In this document: one piece after another, positions 1-10,385 of the stretch
Numbering within the stretch: the first letter of the stretch is position 1
How the letters are laid out: each line of letters begins with the position of its first letter
From: Dimorphilus gyrociliatus
Lineage: Eukaryota > Annelida > Polychaeta > Dinophilidae
DNA: 64,000 nt
Reading direction: 5' to 3'
NCBI GenBank assembly: GCA_904063045.1
Contig: CAJFCJ010000006.1
Location: 2,780,946 to 2,844,945 of the forward strand
Notes under the pieces: model-generated
Told to the model about the DNA's origin: nothing
Seen by the model: only the letters and a program-made list of their open reading frames with translations
Database searches by the model: none
Program-made: the position numbers and the translations under genes

Positions 1-431
1 CTCAATTTTTATACTAATTGGTTCATTTAAAGGATCATATTCAAGAAAGATCTTACAAATATGTATATACTGTATATATTCCTTCTTACTTTGATAATGT
101 TATTGTACTTCCCAAGAGTGTTTTTTTAGTATCGGGAATTTTCGCAGATTTCATCTTCCCTATTAAATTTTCTAAGGCGAAATTATTTACTAAACAAATA
201 AAAAGGAAGAGATGATAATTATTTTAAAAGAAAAATTCCTTATTTTATAATTCTTACTAACTGTAATTGAGGCCTTTCTCCGTTACTCTTACTCTTATTC
301 CTGGTCTTACATCAGCCAAGACGGCTAAGGAATGTTTTTTTCACAAGGTCAATATATAATAAATTATATAAACTCTATAAAAACTTACCACAAAAAGAAA
401 TAATGAGAACGAATAGAATTTTGTTATTCAT
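1..431 (-). CDS. BPI/LBP-family secreted lipid-binding protein, N-terminus (partial)
   Basis: This gene is split into exons too short to stand out as open frames. Exon 1 (431-389) reads MNNKILFVLIISFC, a signal peptide. Exon 2 (324-262) continues with a mature N-terminus containing PGIRVRVTEKGLNY. Exon 3 (189-90) contains KSAKIPD, and exon 4 starts at 13 and runs off the left edge. Phases agree at every join (1, 1, 2) and each intron is GT-AG. A mature chain that opens PG-(I/V)-x-V-R-(I/V)-(T/S)-x-KGL-(N/D)-Y and soon reaches a K-I-P-D motif is the hallmark of bactericidal/permeability-increasing protein and LPS-binding protein. Those proteins fold as a two-barrel lipid-binding boomerang and bind bacterial lipopolysaccharide outside the cell. 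Only about 70 residues are visible, so the C-terminal barrel and true specificity cannot be judged. A PLTP- or CETP-like role within the same family is possible. Confidence 0.75.
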
Positions 432-2272
432 TTTCTTTTCTTCAACGAATTTCGATCTCTCTACTTTTCCAACCTCTACCAAGACCGATTTGAAGAGTAT
501 AGCCGACTGCCTGAACCTTAAATGTGTTTTGTTGGCGGTATCAGATTACCTCAATTTGACCCTGGCTCTTGTACAATGTAAAAAGTTCGATTTTTTTATG
601 TATAAATTGCGACGTAAACCTAATTAATACACGCCAGAAATGAAATATTTTCACTAATTACCTCTATTTAGTCATCTTATTTACATATTATATTTGAATG
701 TATTAGCTATTTTCTAATACAATATAATAGAGATATAGTAAAATATTGTTGATATGTTTGTTTGCATGTAGAAATAGTAAACACGGAAATTTTAATACGA
801 AAAAAAGACAGGAAGAGATTGAATGAATAGGGTGGAAAGGAAGAGAATGAATTATACACATTCACAAATATACCTACATATCCATACATACATACATACA
901 TACATACATACACCACATACAGAGAAAGAAGGACATTTTGGGACCTTGTTGAAGGAAGCTTTGATTACAAACATATGTTATAGTTTATAATAAAAATTTT
1001 GTACTTAATTTAAGAAAAAAATGTATGTATACATTCAAAAGAAATTGCTATATGAGAATTTCTTGTAAATAAATGATTCATCAATTTTGGACCAAAAAGA
1101 AGTATTATTGATTCTCCTGTTATACTTTTTAATCAATATTTATTCCAATATAGCATAGTTTCAATTAATCAATTTTTAAATAAAGAATGGAAAAGCAAAT
1201 AGACTGATGGATAGGGCGTGCCTTAAATAGAACCATATGGAGAAGATATTGTTCTAAGCACCTTCTTCCCATTATCATGACTATTGTCATTTTAATTTTG
1301 CACTTTTTTTCCTCCTGAGATAAAGCTATTATTCATTTAAATATTTAATAGGTCGTAATATATACATGCGCATTTATATCATATAGATATCAATACCACT
1401 TGCATATTAGTTTATTAATATCTACGTTACGAGGCAGTTTGCCTCCATTAGAATAATGATAAGTAAATATTAACTGTTCCGGCCTAGTCCCGATGACCGA
1501 TAGATGGCGTAAATTCATTAATTCGACCGAGCTAGTCCTTTAATCAAAGATAAGACCGACTTAGTTTCTTTTTTAATTTGAATCTAGAACAGAGCATGAA
1601 ACGTAACTAATATAGTTGATATTAGTAATACATATAATACAATAAACTTTGAACTTTACACCTTCACTTAGTAAACGTTTAAAACAAAGTAATAATTTTA
1701 TCTCTTAAACTTAAGAAGTTAAGACACAGATAGTCAGAAAGAAAGAGAGCGGGAGAGAGAGAAGAATGAATAAATGAATAAATTATAAAAAGGCAACAAA
1801 GGAAAGTAGGGAAAAGGTGACTTTATAAATGTCTTTTATAGGTGTTTTCGAGATTGTAGAGTACGTTTGTTTATTTTCAAATAGGCTTTATTGTACATGT
1901 CTCTTCTAATGAAATCTAATATATAGGGCTAATGTTATTTAAAACGCACCAATTTCTTTAATTTTATTTTTCAAACTATACAGAATATGCAGTTATTTTT
2001 GAATAAATTCCAGTTAATCGCTCAAGTTAGGCGTTTAGAGATAATCAAGAGATCATTTATTTTTTAAAGTATGATAAGTTTCTTTCAGTAATCGCAAATA
2101 GCACGTAACAATTTCCTACCTTTATCATGGCACGTAATAAACAAATAATGAAAAAATAAAGATAATTAACAAAATATAAAATATGATTTTTCTTTTTTTT
2201 GTTTCTTCATTGGAGATTAAAGACATACTGGGTTGTGGGAGAGGGAAATGCAATATTAAGATTTTATAATGT
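432..2272. other. Intergenic region, no gene seen
   Basis: About 1.8 kb between the start of the BPI/LBP-type gene and the end of the desaturase gene. It should hold the promoter of the first and the 3' untranslated region of the second. It is AT-rich with short homopolymer runs and a CATA tetranucleotide repeat. I found no spliced frame or RNA gene in it. Confidence 0.5.
882..912. repeat. CATA tetranucleotide microsatellite
   Basis: Roughly seven tandem copies of CATA in an AT-rich intergenic stretch. It is a simple sequence repeat likely to vary in length between individuals. Confidence 0.85.
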
Positions 2273-3439
2273 TTATTGATAAGCAAATTCTTTCGTTGTG
2301 TCAGCGATAATATTTTGCTTTTCATATTTAGCGAACATTCTCATAAAAGCGGGTAAAATTGGCTCATCGCATATTCTTACTAAATCTGGGAAGGTCTTGC
2401 GGAATGCAGATGTTGCCATCTCCAGTCTATAATGTGGGATCTTTGAGAACATATGATGCATTTGGTGAGTTCCGATGTGGTGAATGGCTTTATGAACTAA
2501 ACCATAATGTCTATCGACAGTTTGTAATTGACCTTTAACAAAATCCCATTCGGAATCGTTGTACCAGGTTATACCCATTTCGTTATGGTGTAAAAAGGTA
2601 ATGATGACCATGTAACTGGCGAAAATGAAGAGAGGAATAAAGTAATATTTAAACCAGGCAGTAAATCCACCGAAAGTACTAAAGTGACAATATTGCAAAT
2701 AAATAGAAACCATGTTGAAGAGAAGAGTAATTACGCATGCCAATCTGTGGCCTTTAAACATGGGGTCCATAGGATTCAAGTGACAGACTGCTCTTGGAGC
2801 ATAGCCTCTTAAGACGTAACCGAACCATCCAATACCAAATCCGAATCCTGGAAGGACTTTACCTCCAGCACATGGTTCTGATTCTTTTACCGGGTAGAAA
2901 ACTTCATCCTTGTCAAAGTTGTTTGTGAATTTGTGATGGTGTTTATGAGACAATTTCCACATTGTATATGGAACCAGAATAAAGCTATGAATTATATTTC
3001 CTGCTAAATCGTTGAACCAGCCATGATGGCTAAAACTTTGATGTCCACAATCGTGTCCAAGAACGAAGATAGCAGTGAACAACGTTCCTTGAACAGCCCA
3101 ATACAAAAATACACAGGGCCAGTGTAACCAACCGGGTAGAAATACTTCAGAAGCTTTCATTAAAGCGTATGCAGCAGTCACCAAAAAGAAGTCTTGAAAC
3201 ACATAATACATTGACTCCTTAACTGTTGGATTGAAACAGGCCTTTGGAATCGCTTTTTTAATGTCAACAGCGGTAGGGAGTTTCTTGGGAAGGGGTTCAG
3301 TCAATCCTCTGGACTTGATCTTGGTGTGACTAGGAAAATCAGCATTTTGAGCATAGGTAATGAGTGCCTTACTCAACGCTCTCACAAAGAAGAAAGCACT
3401 TAATACAAAGTTGACACCAACAATTTCACTTAGTGCCAT
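2273..3439 (-). CDS. Methyl-end (omega-3/omega-6 type) fatty acid desaturase
   Basis: A single uninterrupted 388-residue frame. It carries the three histidine boxes of membrane fatty acyl desaturases: HDCGH at 129-133, HKHHH at 165-169 and HQMHH at 325-329. The boxes bind the di-iron centre on the cytosolic face of the endoplasmic reticulum. Hydrophobic spans near 80-100, 108-128, 235-250 and 265-285 give the usual four-helix layout. The segment around box 3 (HHIGTHQMHHMF followed by IPHYRLEMAT) and TVDRHYGL resemble plant FAD2/FAD3 and animal omega-x desaturases rather than front-end desaturases, and there is no cytochrome b5 domain. Such enzymes add double bonds toward the methyl end, making linoleate or omega-3 fatty acids; the exact regioselectivity cannot be read from sequence. 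The coding region is intronless, unlike almost every neighbour. A likely 5' untranslated region and promoter lie upstream to about 3850. Confidence 0.92.
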   Translation of the reverse strand: MALSEIVGVNFVLSAFFFVRALSKALITYAQNADFPSHTKIKSRGLTEPLPKKLPTAVDIKKAIPKACFNPTVKESMYYVFQDFFLVTAAYALMKASEVFLPGWLHWPCVFLYWAVQGTLFTAIFVLGHDCGHQSFSHHGWFNDLAGNIIHSFILVPYTMWKLSHKHHHKFTNNFDKDEVFYPVKESEPCAGGKVLPGFGFGIGWFGYVLRGYAPRAVCHLNPMDPMFKGHRLACVITLLFNMVSIYLQYCHFSTFGGFTAWFKYYFIPLFIFASYMVIITFLHHNEMGITWYNDSEWDFVKGQLQTVDRHYGLVHKAIHHIGTHQMHHMFSKIPHYRLEMATSAFRKTFPDLVRICDEPILPAFMRMFAKYEKQNIIADTTKEFAYQ

Positions 3440-3832
3440 ATTCTGTTGGAGAAAAATTCAATAAATGACTATATATTTTTAAAATATTCCTTTTCGTCTT
3501 GGCTAGTTAAAATTTAAAAACGTGTCTTTACCACCTACTACTTAAATTTATCGTAATTTATTCAAAATGTACGAAAAAACTAAACCGATATTTCTTTTAT
3601 TTAAATAGACCTTCTATAGCTTTTTGACACGTGTAGAATAGAATACATAGTTTCGAATAAAAATTATTAGTAAACTAGTAATCCAATCTCAATAATTTGT
3701 AGATTAACTCACAACTTGAGGGAAATGTTCACTTACTCGTTCTCACCAACTTCTCAGATCAAAGTGGAATCAAGAAAAACTACGATTTTTCTACTTTAAT
3801 GAGAAGAAGTACCGGCGTACTCGTGGTTCCAG

Positions 3833-3851
3833 TCACGTCAGCGCATGCGCT
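3833..3851 (-). promoter_or_regulatory. CRE-like and NRF-1-type palindrome, probable desaturase promoter
   Basis: TCACGTCA (3833-3840, the reverse of a TGACGTGA CRE-like site) abuts GCGCATGCGC (3841-3850). The latter is the perfect palindromic core of an NRF-1 site, inside an AGCGCATGCGCT inverted repeat. It lies about 400 bases upstream of the desaturase start codon in otherwise AT-rich DNA. Binding is inferred from consensus only. Confidence 0.45.
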
Positions 3852-4893
3852 GGAATCACGCCATAACCTTGAAACTCTAAAGGTTAAAATAAATTGCGTG
3901 GCTCCATCTGTCTTACATAATGTTCTTAAGTTACTGTTCTATATAAAACGAAATGAACAAAAAAATTAAAGTATTTAATGGGTTTATTTTGTCAATTTTT
4001 TCTAATTGCATATCTCAAAGACAAATGTGCAAATAATAAAAAAAGTCTTTTTATTATTACACAATTAATTAAAATATTTTTATTTCCAACTATAATAAAA
4101 TACATAACGTGTCTAAAGTACAAAGAATTTAACAGCCTGTTTTTTTATGACCTTGATCGAGACCTGAAAAAAAAATTAGATATTATTAATATCTCTAAAT
4201 AGATAAGATTGTCACAAAGCTCAATTTTTTTCATTACGACGTTCCAAAACGGTTTTCGTAGAAAAATGTGAAATTAAAAGTATTCCATCGAACAAAGTAC
4301 ATTACATAACTCTAAACCATAAAGGAAGAAAAGGGGATAAACGTGTTAAGGTAATACCTTTAAAAAACTAAAATCCTAATAAAAAAGGTAATAAACTTAA
4401 ATAAATATATGTACATTAACAGTCCATTTAAATTAATGTCAATAAACAAACATAGAGTGGACCTTATATACTATATAAAGGTTGAATATTGACATATATA
4501 GTACAGTATATTACGTGTTTAATTTTAGATTTTAAAGAAGAGCTATCATAATTCCGATAGAAAACTAATAATATATACAACATATAAAGTACACAAGTAT
4601 GTACAAATCTTCAATAAGAATAGCTTTTAATGATTTTGCAGTTGTAAATACCACATTGAACACTGTTGTAAGAACCTCATAATGAGAAACTGCACTTGCT
4701 CTAAATTAAGGATGTTTTTCTAGTTTTAAAAATAAGTTTATATTATATCTTGATATTACTAATTAACTCTTAATGCTCTTTGTCACCTCCTTTACTCCTC
4801 CTCCGAGAAAAAACATGTTTTTTAATATTAAAGCTAATATTTTAAAAGAATGATATTCTTTTAAGATATCTAACAACAACAAAAGTTATATTA
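3852..4893. other. Intergenic region, no gene seen
   Basis: About 1 kb between the probable desaturase promoter and the end of ZRANB2. It is AT-rich and probably contains the 3' untranslated region of ZRANB2. A 74-codon + strand frame at 3978-4202 has no recognisable domain and an amino acid make-up typical of AT-rich noise. Confidence 0.45.
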
Positions 4894-6505
4894 TCACCTT
4901 GATCTTCTTCGCCTGTCATAAGATCTACTCCTTCGCCTTCTTGAATGCCGATCTGGAGACGATCTCCTCCTTCTGTATCTGTCCCTTGAACGTGATCTGG
5001 ATCTTGATCTAGATCTGCTTGATGAGTATCCCCTTCGTCGACTTCTTTTACGATCTCTCGACCTCGATCTTGATCGACTCCGATATGACGACGAAGACGA
5101 TGATGAAAGATGGGATGATCTTCGAGAATTCCTTGAAGTACGATTTTTATCAGAAGACCTTTCCGTTACCTTCTCGTCATCATCAAGCTTGTACTTGGAT
5201 AAGTCACCGTCGTCATCCTTTTCAATCGAAAAGTTGAAATAAAAATTTTGTAAAAAAAATACAATGAAAGACTCACTGAATCGTCATCTAAAACGTATTT
5301 TGAAATGTCGCCCTCGTCTGCGGAAATAAATATTCGTTCGAATGATGAAAAAAATCACTTAAAATATAATAAAACAAACCGCTATCGTCATCTTCATCAC
5401 CATCAGCACGACCACTCTCTCCTGAGTCCTTCTTGGTCACAGCAGATACTCTATATTCTTTTTTTTTTCTCCCAAACTAAATATATGATAGGTGAATCTC
5501 TCGATCAAACTACAAGCACATTCATTACCGATACCTCATCATACTCATTATCCTCATCTTTGTACTCTTTGTATTCTACCACCTCGTCACGTTCCATGAA
5601 ACCGCCACCGTAGCCTGTCACGAAATGTCGTTACTTAGAAAGACGATACCCTCTCTAAAAGTCTCTTACCAGTTCTCTTTTCCACTTTACCATGTTTAGG
5701 TGCGTTGCAAATGTTGCAGGCATTTCGTCTGGCCCAATTAATATTGCCACAACTAAGAAATTATTCAATTATGTTGGTAAGTTTTCATTTGTCCTAATTT
5801 CATAATGAATGAAATTGACAAAGCATCTTTCCATTCGCTATGAAATTTTAATATTTTTTGGGAGGTTTTTGCAGAAATTGTTTCCCACCACATAAAATAC
5901 ATCACATTAATTTTTTGCTTTTAAAGAACCAGATAATCAAAAAAAATTTATCCATCCTTAGGTTTTAAGGTATTTCTTAACTTAAAAATAGTTAGAATTA
6001 TTGAACAAGTTGGCTTATCTTATTGTTGTAAAACTAAAAAAACGAATTCAATAGCTTTAAAGTAAGTTTTTATGCTATGAAGAAAGCTAAATTCTCGAAG
6101 ATATCCTATGCCTAAACCGTTTTAGAAAGTTTTGTTTTAGTACGGTTAAGGTATTTCGCAATAAAGTTGTGGTATTAAAATAACAAAAATCCTTTTCGGG
6201 TGTGGAAATTCAAACAGTAAATTTTTTTACGTTTTGCATTGCCAATCATCAGCTGAAAAAAGGCCTTTGCTCTTTTCAGCTATGTTCTTTCCGATCTCCA
6301 TTCCGCCTTTCTGATATACTTCACCGTCCATTCGGCTTCTACCACAGCGATTACATTTTTCCCGTTTAGAAAAATTTACGTTACCACATCTATTTGATAG
6401 ATTACATTATCATTCTGCATCTGTTTTTCAAATAACTTACTTCTTATCCCCACAAATCCAATCGCCAGCATTTGGCTGAAATTTCTTAGAGCTGTAGTCG
6501 GCCAT
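4894..6505 (-). CDS. ZRANB2: ZRANB2, Zn-finger Ran-binding SR-type splicing protein
   Basis: About seven short exons on the minus strand. Exon 1 starts MADYSSKKFQPNAGDWIC at 6505. Two RanBP2-type zinc fingers follow: the first is split over exons 1-2 (CGNVNFSKREKCNRC) and the second sits in exon 3 near 5750-5650 (CGNINWARRNACNIC). Then come GYGGGFMERDEV, an acidic region with repeats of the form GD-(I/L)-SKY-x-LDDD, and an RS-rich tail ending RRRRSR at 4894. Phases agree through all introns, including one that restores DEFGRKKKEYR. The order (two fingers, GYGGGF, acidic DLSKY repeats, RS tail) is that of vertebrate ZRANB2 (ZNF265). That nuclear protein uses its fingers to bind single-stranded RNA with 5' splice-site-like GGU motifs and regulates alternative splicing. 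The gene is divergent from ERMP1 with about 210 bases between start codons. Confidence 0.93.
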
Positions 6506-6717
6506 TTTCAAATTATATAAGCGAGGTATTGGGGTGTCAAGCGATACGCATTGAAAACTTTCAACACTGAATACGGTTCCCGACTATGCACTATTTTTTA
6601 CGATTGCACGATGTAAAATCTCTACACCATTACAGTATTTGTTTGTCTAAAGAAAATAAAAAGTTGGTTTTGTTAAAATGTTTAGGAAAAGATAATTAAG
6701 ATAGATAGATCAAAGTT
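6506..6717. promoter_or_regulatory. Head-to-head intergenic region, ZRANB2/ERMP1
   Basis: Only 212 bases separate the start codons of two divergent genes, so both 5' untranslated regions and core promoters must share or overlap this segment or extend into first introns. No TATA box stands out at a convincing distance. A bidirectional promoter is inferred from geometry. Confidence 0.5.
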
Positions 6718-9700
6718 ATGGAAGCCCGAAAAAGAGTAAAAGAACGGTTGGAAAACTTGACTAAACTTTATGATGAAAGGAAAATAGTTGCCTCTTCGAA
6801 AGCGAGTGCAATTTCTTTTTTTTCAACGAGATTTTGGTTATTTATTATTCTATTTAATTGTGCATTTTTGGTACTTGCACATATATGCAGCCATTCATAC
6901 CCGGAAGCAAAAACGTTGCAATCAGGAAGTGCTGGGGAATTTATTGAAGAAGTGGCTAGAAATCATTTAATCAATATAACCGCCATTGGGGTTCGCACAG
7001 TGGGAAGTACGGAAAATGAAGAAATAACTGTTGATTATTTCTTAACTATTTTGAAAAAAATTAAAGAAAATGCTTCTAAAGTCCATGACATAGAAATTAT
7101 TTCAGAGAGATGCTCAGGTTCTTTTTTTATAGATGCTTTTGGAACTAGTTTTGGTATTGCATATGAAAATGTGAACAATATAGCTGTTCGAATTAGACCT
7201 AACACAGGAGCTAATCATGACCTTTTAATAAACTGTCATTACGATAGTCAAATTGGAACACCCGGTGCAAGCGATGATGCAGTCTCCTGTTCAATTATGT
7301 TAGAAGTGCTACGAGTACTTAGCGAGTCTAATGAAAGACTTGAATATGGGGTTATTTTCTTGTTTAATGGAGCCGAAGAAACAATTTTACAAGCTAGCCA
7401 TGGATTTATAACCCAACATAGTTGGGCTAAAAGTGTTAGGGCTTTTATTAATTTAGAAGCTGCAGGAGCCGGTGGAAGGGAACTGTTGTTCCAAGCTGGT
7501 CCTGGAGCTCCCTGGCTTTTGGACACCTACGCTAAAAATGCGCCTCATCCCTTTGCCTTTGTATTGGGACAGGAACTTTTTCAAGCTGGTATTATACCTG
7601 CCGATACAGACTTTCGTATATTTAGAGATTTTGGGGAGTTATCCGGTATTAAAGTCATATTCAAATAAGCAAATTAGTCATTGACTTGAGTTTTTTTTCA
7701 TTTATTAGGCTTAGATATGGCTTACATTCACAATGGTTATGTCTATCATACAGCCTATGATGAACCAAAAAGAATTCCTAAAGGCTGTATCCAGAGAAGC
7801 GGTATGAAATATAAAAATAATAATTCATTCGACATAATTAAACAAATATATTAATCTTATTTAACTTTTTGACAGGAGAAAACTTATTGGCAATTGTAAA
7901 GGCGATAGCAAATTCACGGTATCTTGCCAAACCATCAGCTTTCAAAAAAGACTCCCTGGTTTTCTTCGATGTATACGGTTTCTTTATGATAACTTATCCA
8001 TCTTCTTTCGGACTGGTTTTGAATTGCGCTGCATGCGCAATAGTTATATTTGGCGTAATAAGTAAAATAATTCTAAATCAAGGTTGGTATGTTAAGAAAA
8101 TGGCTATACACTCAATCTCTTTAATCCTTATTATAACTTTTAGACAAAAAATATACAAAACTATTTGTTATTGGTTTTTCAACTCAATTTCTAGCTCTAA
8201 TCTTTACTTTGTCAATATGCCTTCTAATTGCTCATATTTTGACAAACATAGGAAAAACTCTAACATGGTATACAAACTCTTGGCTAATCATTCGTCAGTA
8301 TTTTAATATCTTTAAGAATGAAATTAAAATATTAACTTGCTTTTCCTTTATTGTAGCTCTATATGTATGTCCGGCTATATCAGCGCTGACAATGACACAC
8401 TTTGCTTCAAAGCAACTCATCTCAAAAAATGTAAGATTTCTTAAATGGTTTATGACTATTATTTAATTAGGAAAGTTATTTTTAGACGAATAATTATCAA
8501 ATGGAAGAAGCTGTTTTTGAGGCAACAACGTTTCTCTTTACAATACCATTATTCGCTACGACTCTTCTTAGGTAATGCAGTATACATGATTAGTCATTCA
8601 AGTAGCAATCCTATTTATATGTTGTAAAGTGATATATCTTGATGAAATCTTTTCTCTAAACATCTATGTATCTCTACTCTCTTCCCGCTTACTAAATGCT
8701 TAATTTTTCGCTATTCTCAGATTTGATTCATCAGCTATTCTATTGCTAACAATTGTACCCCCCCTTGTGGTTAAGATTCATGGTAGTGCTTTCGTTACAA
8801 ATCAAACTGGTCAGTAGTTGTAAGAAGTTACAAATCCAACTTAGGTTTCATTCTTTAATAGGTAATGGTAACAGTAAGGAATTATTAAAACGAATATGTG
8901 CCTTGCACATTTTATCAACGTTAATTCCGGTTTGCCTGATCATTTATATTGAATATGTTATATTTTCCTTTTTCGTGCCGTTATTTGGACGATCTGGAGA
9001 TATGATTTCACCAGAGTACGTTATTGCTTTTTTAGCAGGCTTCTTTACATACTACACATTCAGCTATCAGGTTGAGCAATTTATTACAAAATAGAATGTC
9101 GTTATTAAATATTTGTATTTGTTTCAAGATGTCTCTGATATATCTAACCAAGGGTGCACTTAAGTTGCCCTTAACCTTGATGGGAGTTTTTGGATTTGGA
9201 TGCTTTCTGATATTCTTTACACAATTGGGATCGCCATTTTCAATGGATACTGAAAATCCTTCGATTCAACGTTTAATTATTCAGGTTTAATCAAATTACT
9301 TGGTAAATAACGAATTAATCAAAAAGGTAAAAATTTCCAGCATTCATCGATTGAGGATCATAGAGAAAATTCAAGCCTTTTTAATAAAACTGGATTCTGG
9401 GTTAGCCCATTGGACTACCATAGCTCTGAAAATATGTATAAACTTCCTATGCTTGATGGAGCGTTACCTGTAACTTGTAATGAAGAGCAACCGTATTGCG
9501 GATTGCCTTTCTATCTTCCGACGAAACATATAATTAAAAATACTTTTTGGATCAATGGGAATAAACCAGCCTTTAAGCACTCAATTCACCTTGAAAACTG
9601 GAAAACAGTTCAAGAGGACGGGGCAACGAAATTGTTTTTCAAACTAACTGGTTAGATAATTTATTTTAATTAGCAATTATACGTAATTCCCCTTTCTATT

Positions 9701-10058
9701 GAAAAATTTATTACCAATAGGTTCCGATCGAAGAGTGATAATGCTACGTACTAAAACTGGCGTTGAACTGACTGGCTGGTCCATTTCAGGTGAAAAAAAA
9801 CCAGCAATTAATAGTGATAGCAAACATTACTTTATATTTTACGCTTATGGTAAAAAACCAAGCAAACCATTCGAATTTTGGTGCAAGTTTAAAAACAATT
9901 CAAAGTTGATTGACAAATTTGTTGATATTGCCATTGCAAGTCATGACATACTAGACGAAAAGAGCTTCTCTACATCACTGACGATGCTAGTAAACACTTT
10001 ACCAGAAGTGATATCACCTATGATAGTTTCATCTGATTTACACTTATACTCTTTCTAA
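6718..10058 (+). CDS. ERMP1: Endoplasmic reticulum metallopeptidase 1 (M28 family)
   Basis: About ten exons. The first (6718-7655) has a short cytosolic N-terminus, a membrane segment (FWLFIILFNCAFLVLAHIC, about 37-55) and the M28 zinc aminopeptidase domain. Metal and catalytic motifs visible are CHYDS, GASDDAV, NGAEE, INLEAAGAGG and, in exon 2 (from 7711), YIHNGYVYHT carrying the last histidine. These match the ligand order H, D, E(catalytic)-E, E, H of the family, so the enzyme looks active. Later exons encode several hydrophobic membrane spans, the FVPLFGRSGDMISPE motif and a lumenal C-terminal domain ending at 10058. The order and rough length (about 850-900 residues) match animal ERMP1 (Fxna), an ER membrane peptidase with a lumenal active site implicated in ovarian follicle organisation and ER stress. 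One join near 8816-8864 requires skipping a nearer acceptor that would give a stop. The gene converges with the flavin oxidase-like gene 330 bases downstream. Confidence 0.93.
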
Positions 10059-10385
10059 GCAAAGATTCCAATAATATTCAGCACAGTATTACAAGAAAAT
10101 TGTTGACATTTATATTAGCACTTCAAAATCTCACGTACATTGTCGCAAAAAAAGATTAATTCTATGCAGCTTCAATAAGGCTTAAAATAGGATTATAAAA
10201 TTGACAATCAGTATTTAATTATCTTATATTTATTTATTGCTGAGAGAAGATATTCCTTTTTTGTTGTTTAGTAAAATTAAAATTAATTAATTCTAATTCT
10301 TTGTTGTGTCTATTATCTATTATTCGTTAGGCAAGTATTTATATATTATTATTATTACACGGAATACAAAACGAAACAAAAAACT
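10059..10385. other. Convergent intergenic region
   Basis: About 330 AT-rich bases between two converging stop codons. They hold the 3' untranslated regions of ERMP1 and of the flavin oxidase-like gene. Nothing else is seen. Confidence 0.5.

Noticed and set aside
18-627. Plus-strand frames of 65 and 74 codons at the left edge
   Set aside because: They lie antisense to the exons of the BPI/LBP-type gene, which has consistent splice sites and recognisable motifs.
3978-4202. 74-codon plus-strand frame
   Set aside because: Composition is Phe/Ile/Lys-rich as in AT-rich noise; no domain and no splice context.
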